Positions 33,351 to 43,941 of a stretch of DNA of 64,000 nt are shown in pieces; position 1 is the stretch's first letter; every line of letters begins with the position of its first letter. The position numbers were made by a program, and so were the translations under genes. The notes under the pieces were generated by a model that had not been told where the DNA came from, ran no database searches, and was given only the letters and a program-made list of their open reading frames with translations. The stretch comes from Podospora bellae-mahoneyi (lineage: Eukaryota; Ascomycota; Sordariomycetes; Sordariales; Podosporaceae), in contig NC_085881.1 in NCBI RefSeq assembly GCF_035222275.1, positions 4,960,001 through 5,024,000 on the forward strand, read 5' to 3'.

Positions 33351-35313
33351 ATGAAGCCGTCTGTCCTTGCTTTGACCTTCCTAGGGCGTGTCGGTGCGTT
33401 GCTGCCCTTGCCTCCAGCCCCCCAGCCCAACATCGCAACACTCAGCCTAGACACCTTGATGGGCAGTGAAAGCAGGTTCAGCCAATTGATTGACCACTCT
33501 AACCCATCTTTGGGGACGTTCAGTCAGAGATACTGGTGGGATACCGCCTACTGGGATGGCCCGGGCTCTCCTGTATTTCCTTCCCCTTTTCTTGTCGCCT
33601 GAGGTCAATCACTAAAGTCACGTACAGGTGGTGGTATTTTCTCCAGGAGAGGCCAGCGCCGAATATTACAGCGGTTTCTTGACAAACCAGACCATAGTTG
33701 GTCTCTATGCCCAGGCCATTGGAGCTGCAATCCTCCTGATTGAACGTAAATTTTCAACCCTCCCCTCAGGCACGAGATGGGTCACCGGCTAAAATGACAC
33801 AAAAGACCGCTACTGGGGCGATTCCTCTCCCTTCTCCCACCTCTCCACGGTCAACCTGACGTACCTGACCCTCAACAATTCTGTCGCTGATTTTGCTCAT
33901 TTCGCCCGCCAAGTTCAGCTTCCGTTTGATGAATCCGGTCGGTCCAACGCCCCCAAGGCTCCATGGATTTTTGTAGGAGGCTCCTACTCTGGCAATCTCG
34001 CCGCCTGGCTCGACCACCTGTCTCCCGGGACCTTTTGGGCCTACCATGCGAGCTCGGCACCCGTTCAAGCCATCCGACACTTCTGGGAATACTTCACACC
34101 TATCTGGGAGGGCATGCCGCGGAACTGTAGCAAAGATTTTGAGAAAATCACGGCTCATATCGACCAAGTTCTGGAACATGGCAGTGAGGAAGAGGTGAAA
34201 AGTCTGAAAGAAGGCTTTGGACTGGGGGACATCAAGGAGAAAGGAGATTTTGCGTCGTACGTCTCAGCTCATGGAGAAATCAGGAGACCTTGTGGCGCCT
34301 AACAAAGACAACCAGAGCGGTTGGGTTTGCGTTGGCAGAGTGGCAGTACATTTGTAGGTATTTCGCCATTGCGCTTGCTTGTGCCTACCTCACCTGGCCT
34401 CACTGACAATGGAACCCTAACAAAGCCATCACCTCTAGCTACCACCGCTTCTACCAAATGTGCGACACCATTCAGGGGGTTCGTCCCGTAGATCTTGACA
34501 GATGGGGCACTGAGCTGTGGTTCCCAAGCGGAGCTCCTACCTCCTCGCCGGCAAGCAACGGTGTTGGGCTGCAAAAAGCTCTGATCAACTACTCTGCCTG
34601 GTTCAAGCACGAATTCCTACCCGATGCCTGCAGCAACTATGGCTATGAAGATTGGGCCCAGGTCAACTCGACTGGCTGCTACGACACCTACAACGTGACC
34701 AGTCCGTTCTACACCGACTACTCGGTCAGCAACACCTTCAACAGGCAGTGGTTCTGGATGCTTTGCAATGAGCCCTTCTTTTACTGGCAGACAGGCGCAC
34801 CAGCAGGGCAACCATCCATCATGTCTCGCCACGTTAGTCCCGAGTACTTTGAGCGTCAGTGCCGCCTGATGTTTCCAGACCAGGGGGACGCCAGGTCGGG
34901 TCTCTCACTGGGCAAGACAGAGGCCGACGTCAACCAACTGACCAGCGGCTGGTTCGTGAAAACAACTCGGTTAATATGGACGAACGGGTACGTCTTCCAC
35001 AGAGTCAACTTCTTTCTTGTTTTGCTAACGCAGCGACAGAGAATTCGACCCCTGGCGCTCTGGATCTGTCTCGAGCATATCCCGACCTGGACGACCTCTG
35101 GAAAGTACGCCTGACGCGCCAGTGCATCTCATCCCCGGAGGCAGGCACTGCAACGATCTAGACACCAGAAGTGGAGAGCTTAATCAAGGGGTGCAGCGGG
35201 TGCAGCTAGAGTCAATCGCCAGGATGGTTGACTGGGTGAACGAGTTCTATGACGGGAAGGAGGGAAGAACCAGGGGCAACGGAGCCACACACATCCTCGG
35301 ACGTCCTGTGTGA
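33351..35313 (+). CDS. Secreted serine peptidase, family S28 (Pro-Xaa carboxypeptidase type)
   Basis: Six exons: 33351-33572, 33628-33745, 33806-34256, 34316-34357, 34439-34987 and 35040-35313, giving 551 residues. A signal peptide (MKPSVLALTFLGRVGALLPL) is followed by FSQLIDHSNPSLGTFSQRYW, HRYWGDSSP rebuilt across intron 2, the nucleophile elbow GGSYSGNLAAW, WAYHASSAPVQA, a Cys-containing cap region, WTNGEFDPWRSGS across intron 5, and the catalytic-His block IPGGRHCNDL. S28 enzymes (PRCP, DPP7 and fungal secreted prolyl peptidases) cleave after proline, often at acid pH. Exon 4 is only 42 bp; it was placed because it restores AEWQYICSYHRFYQMC in frame and removes an in-frame TAA. All catalytic motifs are present, so the gene looks functional. 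Confidence 0.9.
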
Positions 35314-38300
35314 AAGACCGAGAGCTCCGTGATTCCCGGCTCGATCAACCATGATGTTTGCGAACTGTTAGCAAGTGACTTTGAGTTGCCCTTCCAGACA
35401 GCCGAACCAGCGATGTCTAGAAAATAGCCATCCATCCGGTCACACTCCGTCCTTGTGCATCGTGAGAGTGCCTCATCTATATTGATGAAGAGGGGTGACA
35501 GCCCAAAAATAAAGGGCGCCATGTCCCTGCTCTCCAAGGAACCCAAACGGAACCGATGAAGAGATATTAAATAGACATCATGTCCCAATAATGCTCGACT
35601 TTGGAAAGGATTGTGATCAGTATTATTCTGGGCCAGAGACGGATGAAGGCAGCACAGAGACCTGGCGCCAACAGCTAACGTCTGACCCCATCCAAAACTC
35701 CATCACAATTCATTGACGGTAGGATTGCGAACGAAACATTCGTCGAGGATGATGCACAGTTGTGGTTCAGCCTGAGCCGCGGTGCCACGAGTCCGAGCTG
35801 TAGAAGATGTTGGTTACCTCCCCGTAGGTACTCCACGGGCCCCGAACGGACGGGATTTAAGGGGCCAATTCCGGTGCTGCGAGTTTTGGGCTGCCGTACT
35901 AAGGACGGTCTTTTTGAGCTGCTGGAATCTTGTTGAGAAAGAGACAACCAATTTCGAGCTTGCCTTGCCCAAAGCCTGTGATCGCCGCGTTGGGAGCCAT
36001 TTTTGGTGGTCCGGCAAGCGAATCGATGATAACCACTGACGTATGGAGTAGAGGAAAAATTCCAAATAATTATGGTCGCTTCAGGGTTATTGTAGATATG
36101 ATGCAGGGCAAGATAGCGATTGTGGGGAGCCGCGGCCGATGCTGCAGCCAAGATGCTCAAGCTCGCCGGGTTGCAGCCCAAATGAGCGCTCGGTGAGAAA
36201 TCGTTGTATCTGTGTGTGTGTTCGTGGTTGTTTTCTGGTATCAGTCGGTCGGAGGGAAAACAGATCAGTCCCAGAGATGCAAGGCTTCCAATTGCTCCGA
36301 GGCCCCCCCCACGGCGGTGGTTTTTTTTGGTGACGTGACACTGCAACCATTCGCTTGGTGCGTTGTTGAGCCTTATCGCCCGCGGTGTCAGACGGAACAG
36401 TTTGGCCGACAGGACGGGAGCTGGTTCTCGCAGGAAGGAAGCGGCGAGAGTTGTGAGAGTCGCGATAATGCGGGTCGTGGATTACAATCGCTTCATTTTT
36501 TGGTTCATGATACTGGAAGGGGTTACAGACACTTTCCTAATTGAGCAAGATGCACCTTGCTGGCCAACCGGGCTTCTGTGCAGCTTCCAAGCCTTCCAGT
36601 GGCCGGATGCCCGTCCGAGGCCCATCACCGCTACATCTGCGACAGTGACGAGGTAAGTACCCACCCCCCCCCCCTTCTGCCGGGCAGCCCCCGCGCATAC
36701 CACAGGTGCTCCCGCAAGCCACCATGTTGCAAGCCGAGTGTTGAAGCTTTCACGGCTTGTGCCTGGGTTGCCGTTGTTGTCGTTGCCGCTTGAAGGATGA
36801 TCACGGCAAGCATCGGAGCTAAACACATTTAGCGCACGATCTTTGCGGAAAAATAAACCCTGGCCTCTTGGCACCTAGTGGAGTCCCCTATCCTCACCAC
36901 AGCTCTCCCTACCTTATCTCGAGATCCGAGAACCTCCTGTGCTCCTTCAACCAATGTTTTGCAAAGCGAACGGTTTTATCACATGCCACCGATGCCGTCA
37001 TATCGCCATGGTTTGGCGACCTCAGACCTGTCAGACTGTCTCCTCTTTGATGGCAACATCGAAATCTATGGCTCCCCGAATCGGCAGGTTACCACGGACT
37101 CCACACAGACTTCGATGGTGTCTGTAGCAGTTGCAACCCGTCCCGTCAACATCAACCTCTCCGACTCCAAGTACCGTTGCCAGTCATTGGCACATCGCCG
37201 TAGTAAAAAATGTCAGCTCGCAGACGCCATTAAACCCACGTCGACGCTTCTACCTCTCATGGGACCCCGGCCCCTTGCGCTGATCACATACGTTGCGTTA
37301 AACTGCTTACATTACTGACTACCACATCTCTGACCGCCTGCGATCCATGGAACACTTGCATAACGTCCCGAATTACACATGAATGCACTCTGCGCGTAAC
37401 CCCTGTCATCTGAGGCTGAGTTGGCTCACCACTAGACGGATTTTCTCCCGTTGCCGACTGGTACTACACAAAACAAACACACCAACATTTTCATCATGAC
37501 GCCCAAAACTCAGGATAACAAGCAGGTGCCATCGAGAAGACTACAACAAATGACCAGACAAGGGAATTCATCCGAACGGAACGATCTACAGCGCGTCGGC
37601 GTCCTCTACTACCGGTAGGGCACCAATATTCCCACGGCCTGTAAGTTTTCTCTGCATGGTGACATGCTACGAGATGAGCACGCAAAGAAGCACGTCATGA
37701 ACAACGATTGCTATCATCCTCGAAACTTAGTCACGGCCGTCTCCATCCGTCCGAACATGAGCCCCCCACGTTCAGCAAAAAGGGCAGGTTGCGAGGAAGG
37801 TTGCGAGGCACGTTGCGAAGCAGGTTGCGATACAAGGATTGCAGGTCACTGTTCAAATCCTGCGTCGTGTTTGGGGAAGATCAGAGAAGCAGTTGTGTGT
37901 GCAGCAGCGGAAAGCAGCTTTCAATGTCAAAGGAGCAAAGCTGATACATGCTCAACCCCCAAACTATCTGCCTGCCGAGGTACCTAGGTAGTCTTGTTAG
38001 TCCATGAGACCCTGTACCCTCTTGGCCGGCTGTCACCCACACTTCGAACTTTTCCCCTTCTTTTAACTTTTTACAAATAACTCCCGTTTTGCCGGGGTGC
38101 TGGATACTTCGACACGTTCTTCTAGAACGCCACATGCAAAGAGCGAACAATGCGTCAGCCTCGTTCCCGGAATATCTCACCAGGTACCTTACCTCACACA
38201 TGAACCTTTCCAACAGGATGTGCTCTCGCAATACCCCTGCATTCCCTTCCCTCGTCCATGCATAGAGCCGACCACGATAGGCGAAGACACATCCCACCTT

Positions 38301-39097
38301 TCCCGTTATGGATCTCGGGAGTCCTGAAGGTTGGTACAACGGGTTACACGCGGGCTCTGTTTGAGGCGATCGCACACAGATAGTGCCCGGACCCAGTCCA
38401 GTTGTACCTATGTTTGTTTTGCAGACACCAGAGAAGTAGTCTACATACGTCCAGAATACCGCAGCCAAGCCAACCTAGGAGATAGTTATCACTGGACGAC
38501 CTGACTACTTTGGGCAAAATTCCGACCTCCCGTCCCCCTATGCATCCCACAGCCGACAACACTACAACCTAGGCTCCCTCAATAATGCCCAGATTCTCTG
38601 CCCCCAAGGGGGGAATGGGGAAACGCCAGGATCATGGCATGATCCGGCAAGTAGCCTGCTATTGGATCTCGGGGAAGAGGAAGTCTGAAGATGCCATTCT
38701 GGGCGCTATGCATCTTTGAAAGTACAATATCCCCAGGTATAATAAGACAGAGTAGTTGCCTCCTTGCTTCTGCCTTTCTCTGAATCTCCACTTCAGATTA
38801 CATGGGCAGTCATATAGGACACCGAGGTACCTTACCCTGACCATCTCATTCTTGAACTTCGCGGATCTGTTAGGCTCCAAGTTTCAAATACCAGTTCAAC
38901 AAAGAGCAGTTTTCGGTATCAGCCCCAGGCAATCTGTTACATAGGGAGGGTAAAGCTGTATCAAGGTTCGCAAAGCATTCCAGTGTTTATTCATCTTGTC
39001 ACCATCTTGAGACGCTAACTACCTTACCGCGTTGTCTGTTAGACTCTGACACGTACACACACACACACCCAACATCCACACACAAGCAACGTACCAG
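35314..39097. other. 3.8-kb gene-free region
   Basis: No frame has domain character. Features seen: a run of 11 C at 36664-36674; four imperfect 12-bp repeats at 37786-37833; a perfect TACCTAGGTA palindrome at 37981-37990 with several related GGTACCTTAC-type words to 38990; and a short CA run just ahead of the next gene (39055-39068). Frames of 130-220 codons at 35675-36346, 36482-36874, 36878-37318 and 37881-38468 were examined and not accepted. Confidence 0.5.
37786..37833. repeat. 12-bp minisatellite, four units
   Basis: Units at 37786-37797, 37798-37809, 37810-37821 and 37822-37833 share the core GGTTGCGA (CGTTGCGA in the third) and differ at the last positions. Confidence 0.85.
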
Positions 39098-40978
39098 ATG
39101 AAGATGCCTTCGCTATCAACATCACAACGGCACGGACTTATCAGTGACCTCTCTCAAAACCATGCTCACCCCGGAACCCCTATTCAGACTCTCCCACAAG
39201 ATATAGATATCTACGAGCCCTCTGACTGTGAATCTGACCACTCGGATAACGAGGAAGTTGATCTTCCCCGACAGCCTCCGGCCACAGCAATGGCTACTAC
39301 GCCCCGCCAATTGGAGGATGGGCTTGCTAAGCTTGATTCTACTCCGTCTCCTAGAGTCACCATCATCTCCACCCCACTTTCTCTCACTGACAGAGAGGAT
39401 GCACCTGATTGTCCTGTCACACTTGCTGGGCTGGATCCGGGCCCGTTGCCCCCGAAGAAGGGGTCCCGAACCTATCGCTACTTTCGTTACAATTTTGGTT
39501 CTGTCTACCGCCGAATCTTCTGCCTGGCCTTCTTGGGCAACCTCTCGGCCCTCGCCGTCCTCGCTGCCAAACACGGACTGTCAGGTCAGGCTGAGAGGTT
39601 CACCTATCAACAGGCCAGTATAGCGGTCACGGCCAACGTTCTGGCCGCGCTGCTGGTCAGAAATGAGCATGTGGTCAATGCTTTCTTTTGGTTCTTTGCC
39701 GACAAGGCTGTCACCAAGTACCTCTCTCTGAGGGCTAGGAGGTTGGGGGCCAAGATCTACTCCTACGGCGGTGTCCATTCCGGGTGTGCCGTGGCTGCTA
39801 CGGCGTGGTACATTGCGTTTCTTGTGCTCCTGACGCTGGAGTGGACTGGTGCCGACATCGCCGAGGAGCAAGGGATGGTGAAGGGATATATCTACCTCGT
39901 CAGCTACACCATCCTCGCACTCTTGGTCAGCATGCTCGTGACCGCATGGCCCGAGTTCCGAAGAAGGTGCCACAACTGGTTTGAAGGCGTCCACAGGTTC
40001 ATGGGATGGACGGCGGTGTTTTTGTTTTGGGTGCAGGTCTTGCTTCTCACTTACGAGAACTCCTCCCACGATTTCGGCACGGGGCTCGCGCAGTCACCCA
40101 ACTTTTGGATGTTGGTGGTCATCACGGGCTTGGTCGTCTACCCTTGGACAAGGCTAAGGCTCAGAAAGGTCGAGGCCGAGGTGCTATCGAGCCATTGCGT
40201 CAAGCTCAATTTTGAGTACAGGGATGTGCACTATGGGCAGGCAGTCAAATTGACCGACAGCCCTCTGAGAGAGACGCACGGGTTTGGGGTCATCCCTCAT
40301 CCCTATGCTCCAAAGATTGAAGATGCCACCCACCAGACAAGCAGTAGCGGCAGCTCCATGGTGTCGATCGAGAGAGAGAAGACGCAAAAACAAAACAAAG
40401 GGTTGTCGCATGCCGGTGAAAAGGGATACTCAGTCATTGTGTCCAAGGCGGGAGACTGGACGTCCAAGATCATCGCCAATCCGCCCACGCACATCTACAC
40501 GAGGGGCACGCCGCAGTTTGGCGTCATGAGAGTTGCTGGCATGTTTGAACCGTGCGTCATTGTTGCGACGGGATCTGGAATCGCGCCGTGCCTGAGTCTA
40601 TTTGTGCAAAAGCCAGACCACCCTGTGAGAATCATTTGGTCCACCAAGTCACCCTTGCAGACGTATGGGCAGGACATCATTGATCTGCTCTACGCCACCG
40701 ACCCGCGTGCCATCATCATTGATACCTCCAAGGGTGGCCCCAAATTCAAAAGGCCAGATTTGGTCAAATTGGCCTATCGAGTTTGGGAGGAGAGCCAAGG
40801 AGAGGGACCTGAGCAGTACGCGAGACTTGAGGGGAGAACCAACTCAACTGGACGGAAAAAGATTGTCGGCAAGTGCGAGGCCGTGGTGATTATCAGTAAC
40901 CAGAAGCTGACCGAGAAGGTGGTATATGGGCTGGAGAGCAGGGGCGTTCCTGCATTCGGAGCCTTGTTTGATTCCTGA
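39098..40978 (+). CDS. TmpA-like integral membrane flavoprotein oxidoreductase
   Basis: A single-exon gene of 626 residues (a second ATG lies at 39104). An acidic, disordered N-terminus of ~125 residues precedes about six hydrophobic segments: IFCLAFLGNLSALAVLAA, ASIAVTANVLAALLV, HSGCAVAATAWYIAFLVLL, YLVSYTILALLVSMLVTAW, GWTAVFLFWVQVLLLT and FWMLVVITGLVV. Histidines lie in or beside the first, third and fifth (NEHVVN, GGVHSG, GVHRFMG). A cytosolic region follows, resembling a ferredoxin-NADP reductase fold, with VIVATGSGIAPCLSLF as the nucleotide-binding loop and a C-terminal KCEAVVIISNQ block. This arrangement matches A. nidulans TmpA and its relatives, which influence conidiation. The membrane part resembles the ferric-reductase fold with fewer obvious haem ligands. 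Redox substrate unknown; family call from memory. Confidence 0.8.
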   Translation: MKMPSLSTSQRHGLISDLSQNHAHPGTPIQTLPQDIDIYEPSDCESDHSDNEEVDLPRQPPATAMATTPRQLEDGLAKLDSTPSPRVTIISTPLSLTDREDAPDCPVTLAGLDPGPLPPKKGSRTYRYFRYNFGSVYRRIFCLAFLGNLSALAVLAAKHGLSGQAERFTYQQASIAVTANVLAALLVRNEHVVNAFFWFFADKAVTKYLSLRARRLGAKIYSYGGVHSGCAVAATAWYIAFLVLLTLEWTGADIAEEQGMVKGYIYLVSYTILALLVSMLVTAWPEFRRRCHNWFEGVHRFMGWTAVFLFWVQVLLLTYENSSHDFGTGLAQSPNFWMLVVITGLVVYPWTRLRLRKVEAEVLSSHCVKLNFEYRDVHYGQAVKLTDSPLRETHGFGVIPHPYAPKIEDATHQTSSSGSSMVSIEREKTQKQNKGLSHAGEKGYSVIVSKAGDWTSKIIANPPTHIYTRGTPQFGVMRVAGMFEPCVIVATGSGIAPCLSLFVQKPDHPVRIIWSTKSPLQTYGQDIIDLLYATDPRAIIIDTSKGGPKFKRPDLVKLAYRVWEESQGEGPEQYARLEGRTNSTGRKKIVGKCEAVVIISNQKLTEKVVYGLESRGVPAFGALFDS

Positions 40979-41262
40979 ACCTTGTCTTTTAGAAGCTGGG
41001 TACGGTGCCCTTTATTTGTTTAGTCACGCTGACGCGTTGCAAGTTGAAGGATTCACTTTGTGACTGGATATGAGAAATGTGGACATTTAGGATTGCGTAG
41101 GGGATTTGATGGCTTAGAGGGGGTAAATCGATGCGTCGGGGTCATGGGCATGCATCTCTTTGTCCTGATAGGTAGGTACGATTTGCGTAACTGTTCATTG
41201 CGCTGATCTTGAATAAAAGTTGAATATTGTTGATCTCCTACCTAGCACACAAGCATGCTACA

Positions 41263-43124
41263 TCAAATTTCCCCTGAATCCCATACCACCACTCCTCCAA
41301 CTACCGTCAGCACACTTCTCAACTGTTTGATCCTTTCCTCCGGAATTGTGAAGTAGTCCTCACTAAGCACTGCTACATCACCCAGCCTTCCTGTCTCGAG
41401 AATACCCAAGCTATGCTCGTCAGGCCCACCTAAGAACCAAGTGTTGTGTTTCGTAAAGAGCTCCAGCACTTCTTGTCTGCTGATTGACTGGCCGGGGTTG
41501 ATGACCTCTCCTTTGGCATTTTTTCCAGTAATTGCATAATACGCATGAGGCCACGGGCTCAAGGGAGCAATGTTCGCCCCATCAGGACCGAACCCTCCAC
41601 GGATTCCGCTGTCCAGGATTCTTCGAAAAGGAGGTCCGGCGGGGTTTGTTGTGTTACCTGTCCCTGAAAGGTAGAGCCAGCCAGAAACATTCACACCCGC
41701 CCCTAATGCCTTTAGTCTTCTGAGAGAATCTGTCGAGATCCTTGGCACATGGGCGACAACCCAGCGTAGATTTTTGATGGAGACTTCGGCGTCGACCTTT
41801 TCAAAGCTCTCTAGCTGTGTTTTGAGATCATTTTCTCCAAGAGCATGTACCTCCAGCCGCCACCCTGCCTTGGCTATTTTAAGGGCGGCAGCTTCAAAGA
41901 CGGGCCCGCCGGCGTAGTCTGCGATCCCGACGGCGAACTCGCCGATGGCACCGGTACGCATCATGTCATTGCCAAAAAAAGGGAACGTGTTGCGCAGGCG
42001 CTCTACAAGAGTAGGGTTTTCTGTCGTTGTGTCATCGTGAAGGAAGTTTATGCGAAGCCGGATGATGCCGTCGAGGTCATTGTACACCGAGAGCCAGGGA
42101 AGATGAAAGGTATACAGATCTTCTGAGGCAGCACCGTCCGAGGATGTGTTGGTCGCACTGAAGGCCCCTTGATCCAGCTTTGGTGGCCTGGGTTAGTAAA
42201 AGCTCCAACAATGTTCACCAACATCGGTGGCAGGGTGTGCAGGCGGGGCATGAAGGTGAGTGGGCATATATCGCAAGAAGAACCTACGTGTGTTGTCACT
42301 CCGACGCTGGCTGCATACTCCATTGCACTCCTCACGCTCCTCTTCCTCTCCTCAAACCCCAACAAGTTCTGCCTCAGCCACAACAGCGCTTTTCCATTTT
42401 CCAGTCCAGATGCAATACTTCCATTCGTCGCTATCACCACGCTAGCCTCTCTTTCCAAGATCTCTCTGCCTTTTGTATTTGTGGTAGCCGGACCAGAAAA
42501 GGATGTGGAGATGAAGATTGGGTTGTCGTTCACTGCGCTATCCAGCTCCTCCAACGTAGGGAGTCTCTGTTCCTTGAGCTGACTGGGAGAAAAGCCACCG
42601 ATGGTTGTGATCCACCCATCCTTTGGCACCCCTTTTGCACGCTGCTGATATGTTGCTTTCACATCAGCAACCGACAAGGACAGCTCCAGAGGGGTATGGT
42701 AACCGGGTCTGTTTCCGAGGAGAACAATGTGATTATGGCAGTCTATTAACCCCGGTACCGCAACTCGACGTCGGAGGTTGATTTTCCTGACTGGAGAGGA
42801 CGACTGTGACAAAGTGCGTTCGGCCTCGGGTAAATCGTCACCAGTATATGCAATGTATCCATCTCTGACGGCCAAAATGGAGACTACCCGGTTGCTGGGG
42901 CCGATTGTGTGAATTTTGCCGTTATAAAGAAGCACAGACCCGCGTAGAGAGCCCGAAGTATGGGGCTGGGTGATGAAACGAGGGGGCAAAACTGGAGTGA
43001 AGGAAGATTCAATCGACAGCGTGAAATTAGTATTGCTGGACACTTGGACGTCGAGTCGGGAGGCAAATAGGACCCAGAATTGGAATACGAGTAAGAAGGG
43101 TAGGATGGTGATAATGGCGAACAT
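41263..43124 (-). CDS. Membrane-anchored amidohydrolase (YtcJ-like, amidohydrolase family 3)
   Basis: Exons 43124-42288 and 42177-41263 give 583 residues. The first true ATG is at 43124 (MFAIITILPFLLVFQFWVLF), a single hydrophobic N-terminal segment that should act as a signal anchor or signal peptide. The metal-dependent hydrolase domain follows: LYNGKIHTIGPSN, VPGLIDCHNHIVLLG (HxH metal site), GVTTH joined across the intron to LDQGAF, GWRLEVHALGEND, WVVAHVPRIS, GGFGPDGANIAPLSP and LGDVAVLSEDYF. Intron donor is GTAGGT; the branch site TACTAAC is followed by CCCAG only a few bases later, and the frame requires the next AG (CCAAAG). YtcJ-like enzymes hydrolyse C-N bonds of varied substrates; the substrate here is unknown. 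The gene converges with the TmpA-like gene 284 bp away. Confidence 0.88.
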
Positions 43125-43741
43125 GACTCTCAGGGTGTCTACGATTAATGGATTTATGTTCAAGTAGAATGCGGAGCAGACAATTGTGCTGTCAATGCTT
43201 CGGAGTATGTCCTGTCATATACTACCTAGGGTAAGTAAACCCTAGCCACATTATATACCTGAAAGGTAGGTAAGGTACCTTGCCCTCCTTCACTTGAGGG
43301 AGGGTACCCGTCGCGATGATCACATACCCACGAAGGAGGGGGAGTGTGGACAGAGGTACCTTGGGTACCGAGCCAGTGACTAGGTATCTAGATATGCAAT
43401 ACAATGGAAATATCCGGCGGACAAAAATATCAGCCGAAGCATGCTCCTAGGCCGGTGGTTCACTAGTCTGAGATGCATACATATATTCGTAGTATTGCAT
43501 GAGGGGTTGCTCTGGCAGCCTGAGCACACTGGTGATGGGTGGTTTTGTGTCATCGTTCGGAAGTTTGGAGAGCTTGGCTTGCCCATCACCTGCAAAATAA
43601 GCCGCACTGCAACCTCTTTTGGAACCAAGACCAATTGAATAGCTATGCTGAAAAGACTTAGTCACAAGAAAAGGAAAAGACGTCATTTCTATTGCATGAT
43701 ATGAATTCTGAGTCTTGGTGATAAAACATCCAATCATAAAA
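43125..43741. promoter_or_regulatory. Amidohydrolase promoter region with TACCT/AGGTA repeats
   Basis: 617 bp upstream of the amidohydrolase. Between 43218 and 43391 there is a dense cluster of CTAGGTA/TACCT/GGTACC words in both orientations (for example near 43263-43280 and 43355-43371), giving local self-complementarity. I see no gene. Confidence 0.55.
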
Positions 43742-43813
43742 GCCTGCTTGGCCAAGTGGTAAGGCGTCGCACTTGTAATGCGAAGAGCACAGGTTCGATT
43801 CCTGTAGTAGGCA
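43742..43813 (+). tRNA. tRNA-Thr (anticodon TGT)
   Basis: A 72-nt intronless cloverleaf. The acceptor arm GCCTGCT pairs with AGTAGGC (one G-T pair), with discriminator A at 43813. The D arm is GCCAAGTGGTAAGGC, the anticodon stem TCGCA/TGCGA encloses loop CTTGTAA with anticodon TGT, and the T arm ACAGG/CCTGT encloses TTCGATT. It reads ACA codons. A T-run four bases downstream can serve as the Pol III terminator. It sits 128 bp downstream of the pseudokinase gene, on the opposite strand. Confidence 0.95.
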
Positions 43814-43941
43814 TTAATTTTACTACACCCAGTTACGTTGATCCTCATCACACAAATGGAAAATTTTTGTAATTGCAAATTCTTCATGAGAACCTGGAAC
43901 AGTAGACAGAATGGCAAACAGACAACAAGTCAACACCCAGA

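Noticed and set aside
34114-34302. In-frame stop in the S28 peptidase suggesting a pseudogene
   Set aside because: A canonical GTACGT donor at 34257 and an acceptor at 34315 remove the stop and rejoin conserved sequence through a 42-bp exon, so the gene is intact.
35675-36346. 223-codon minus-strand frame
   Set aside because: No recognisable domain, irregular composition, and other frames of similar length overlap it. Kept as intergenic.
37840-37866. tRNA-like 3' half (GTTCAAATCC-like)
   Set aside because: The loop TTCAAAT is present but its flanks do not pair as a T stem, and no acceptor or anticodon arm can be folded.
37881-38468. 195-codon minus-strand frame
   Set aside because: No domain pattern, and it overlaps the 12-bp repeats and the TACCTAGGTA word, which point to non-coding DNA.
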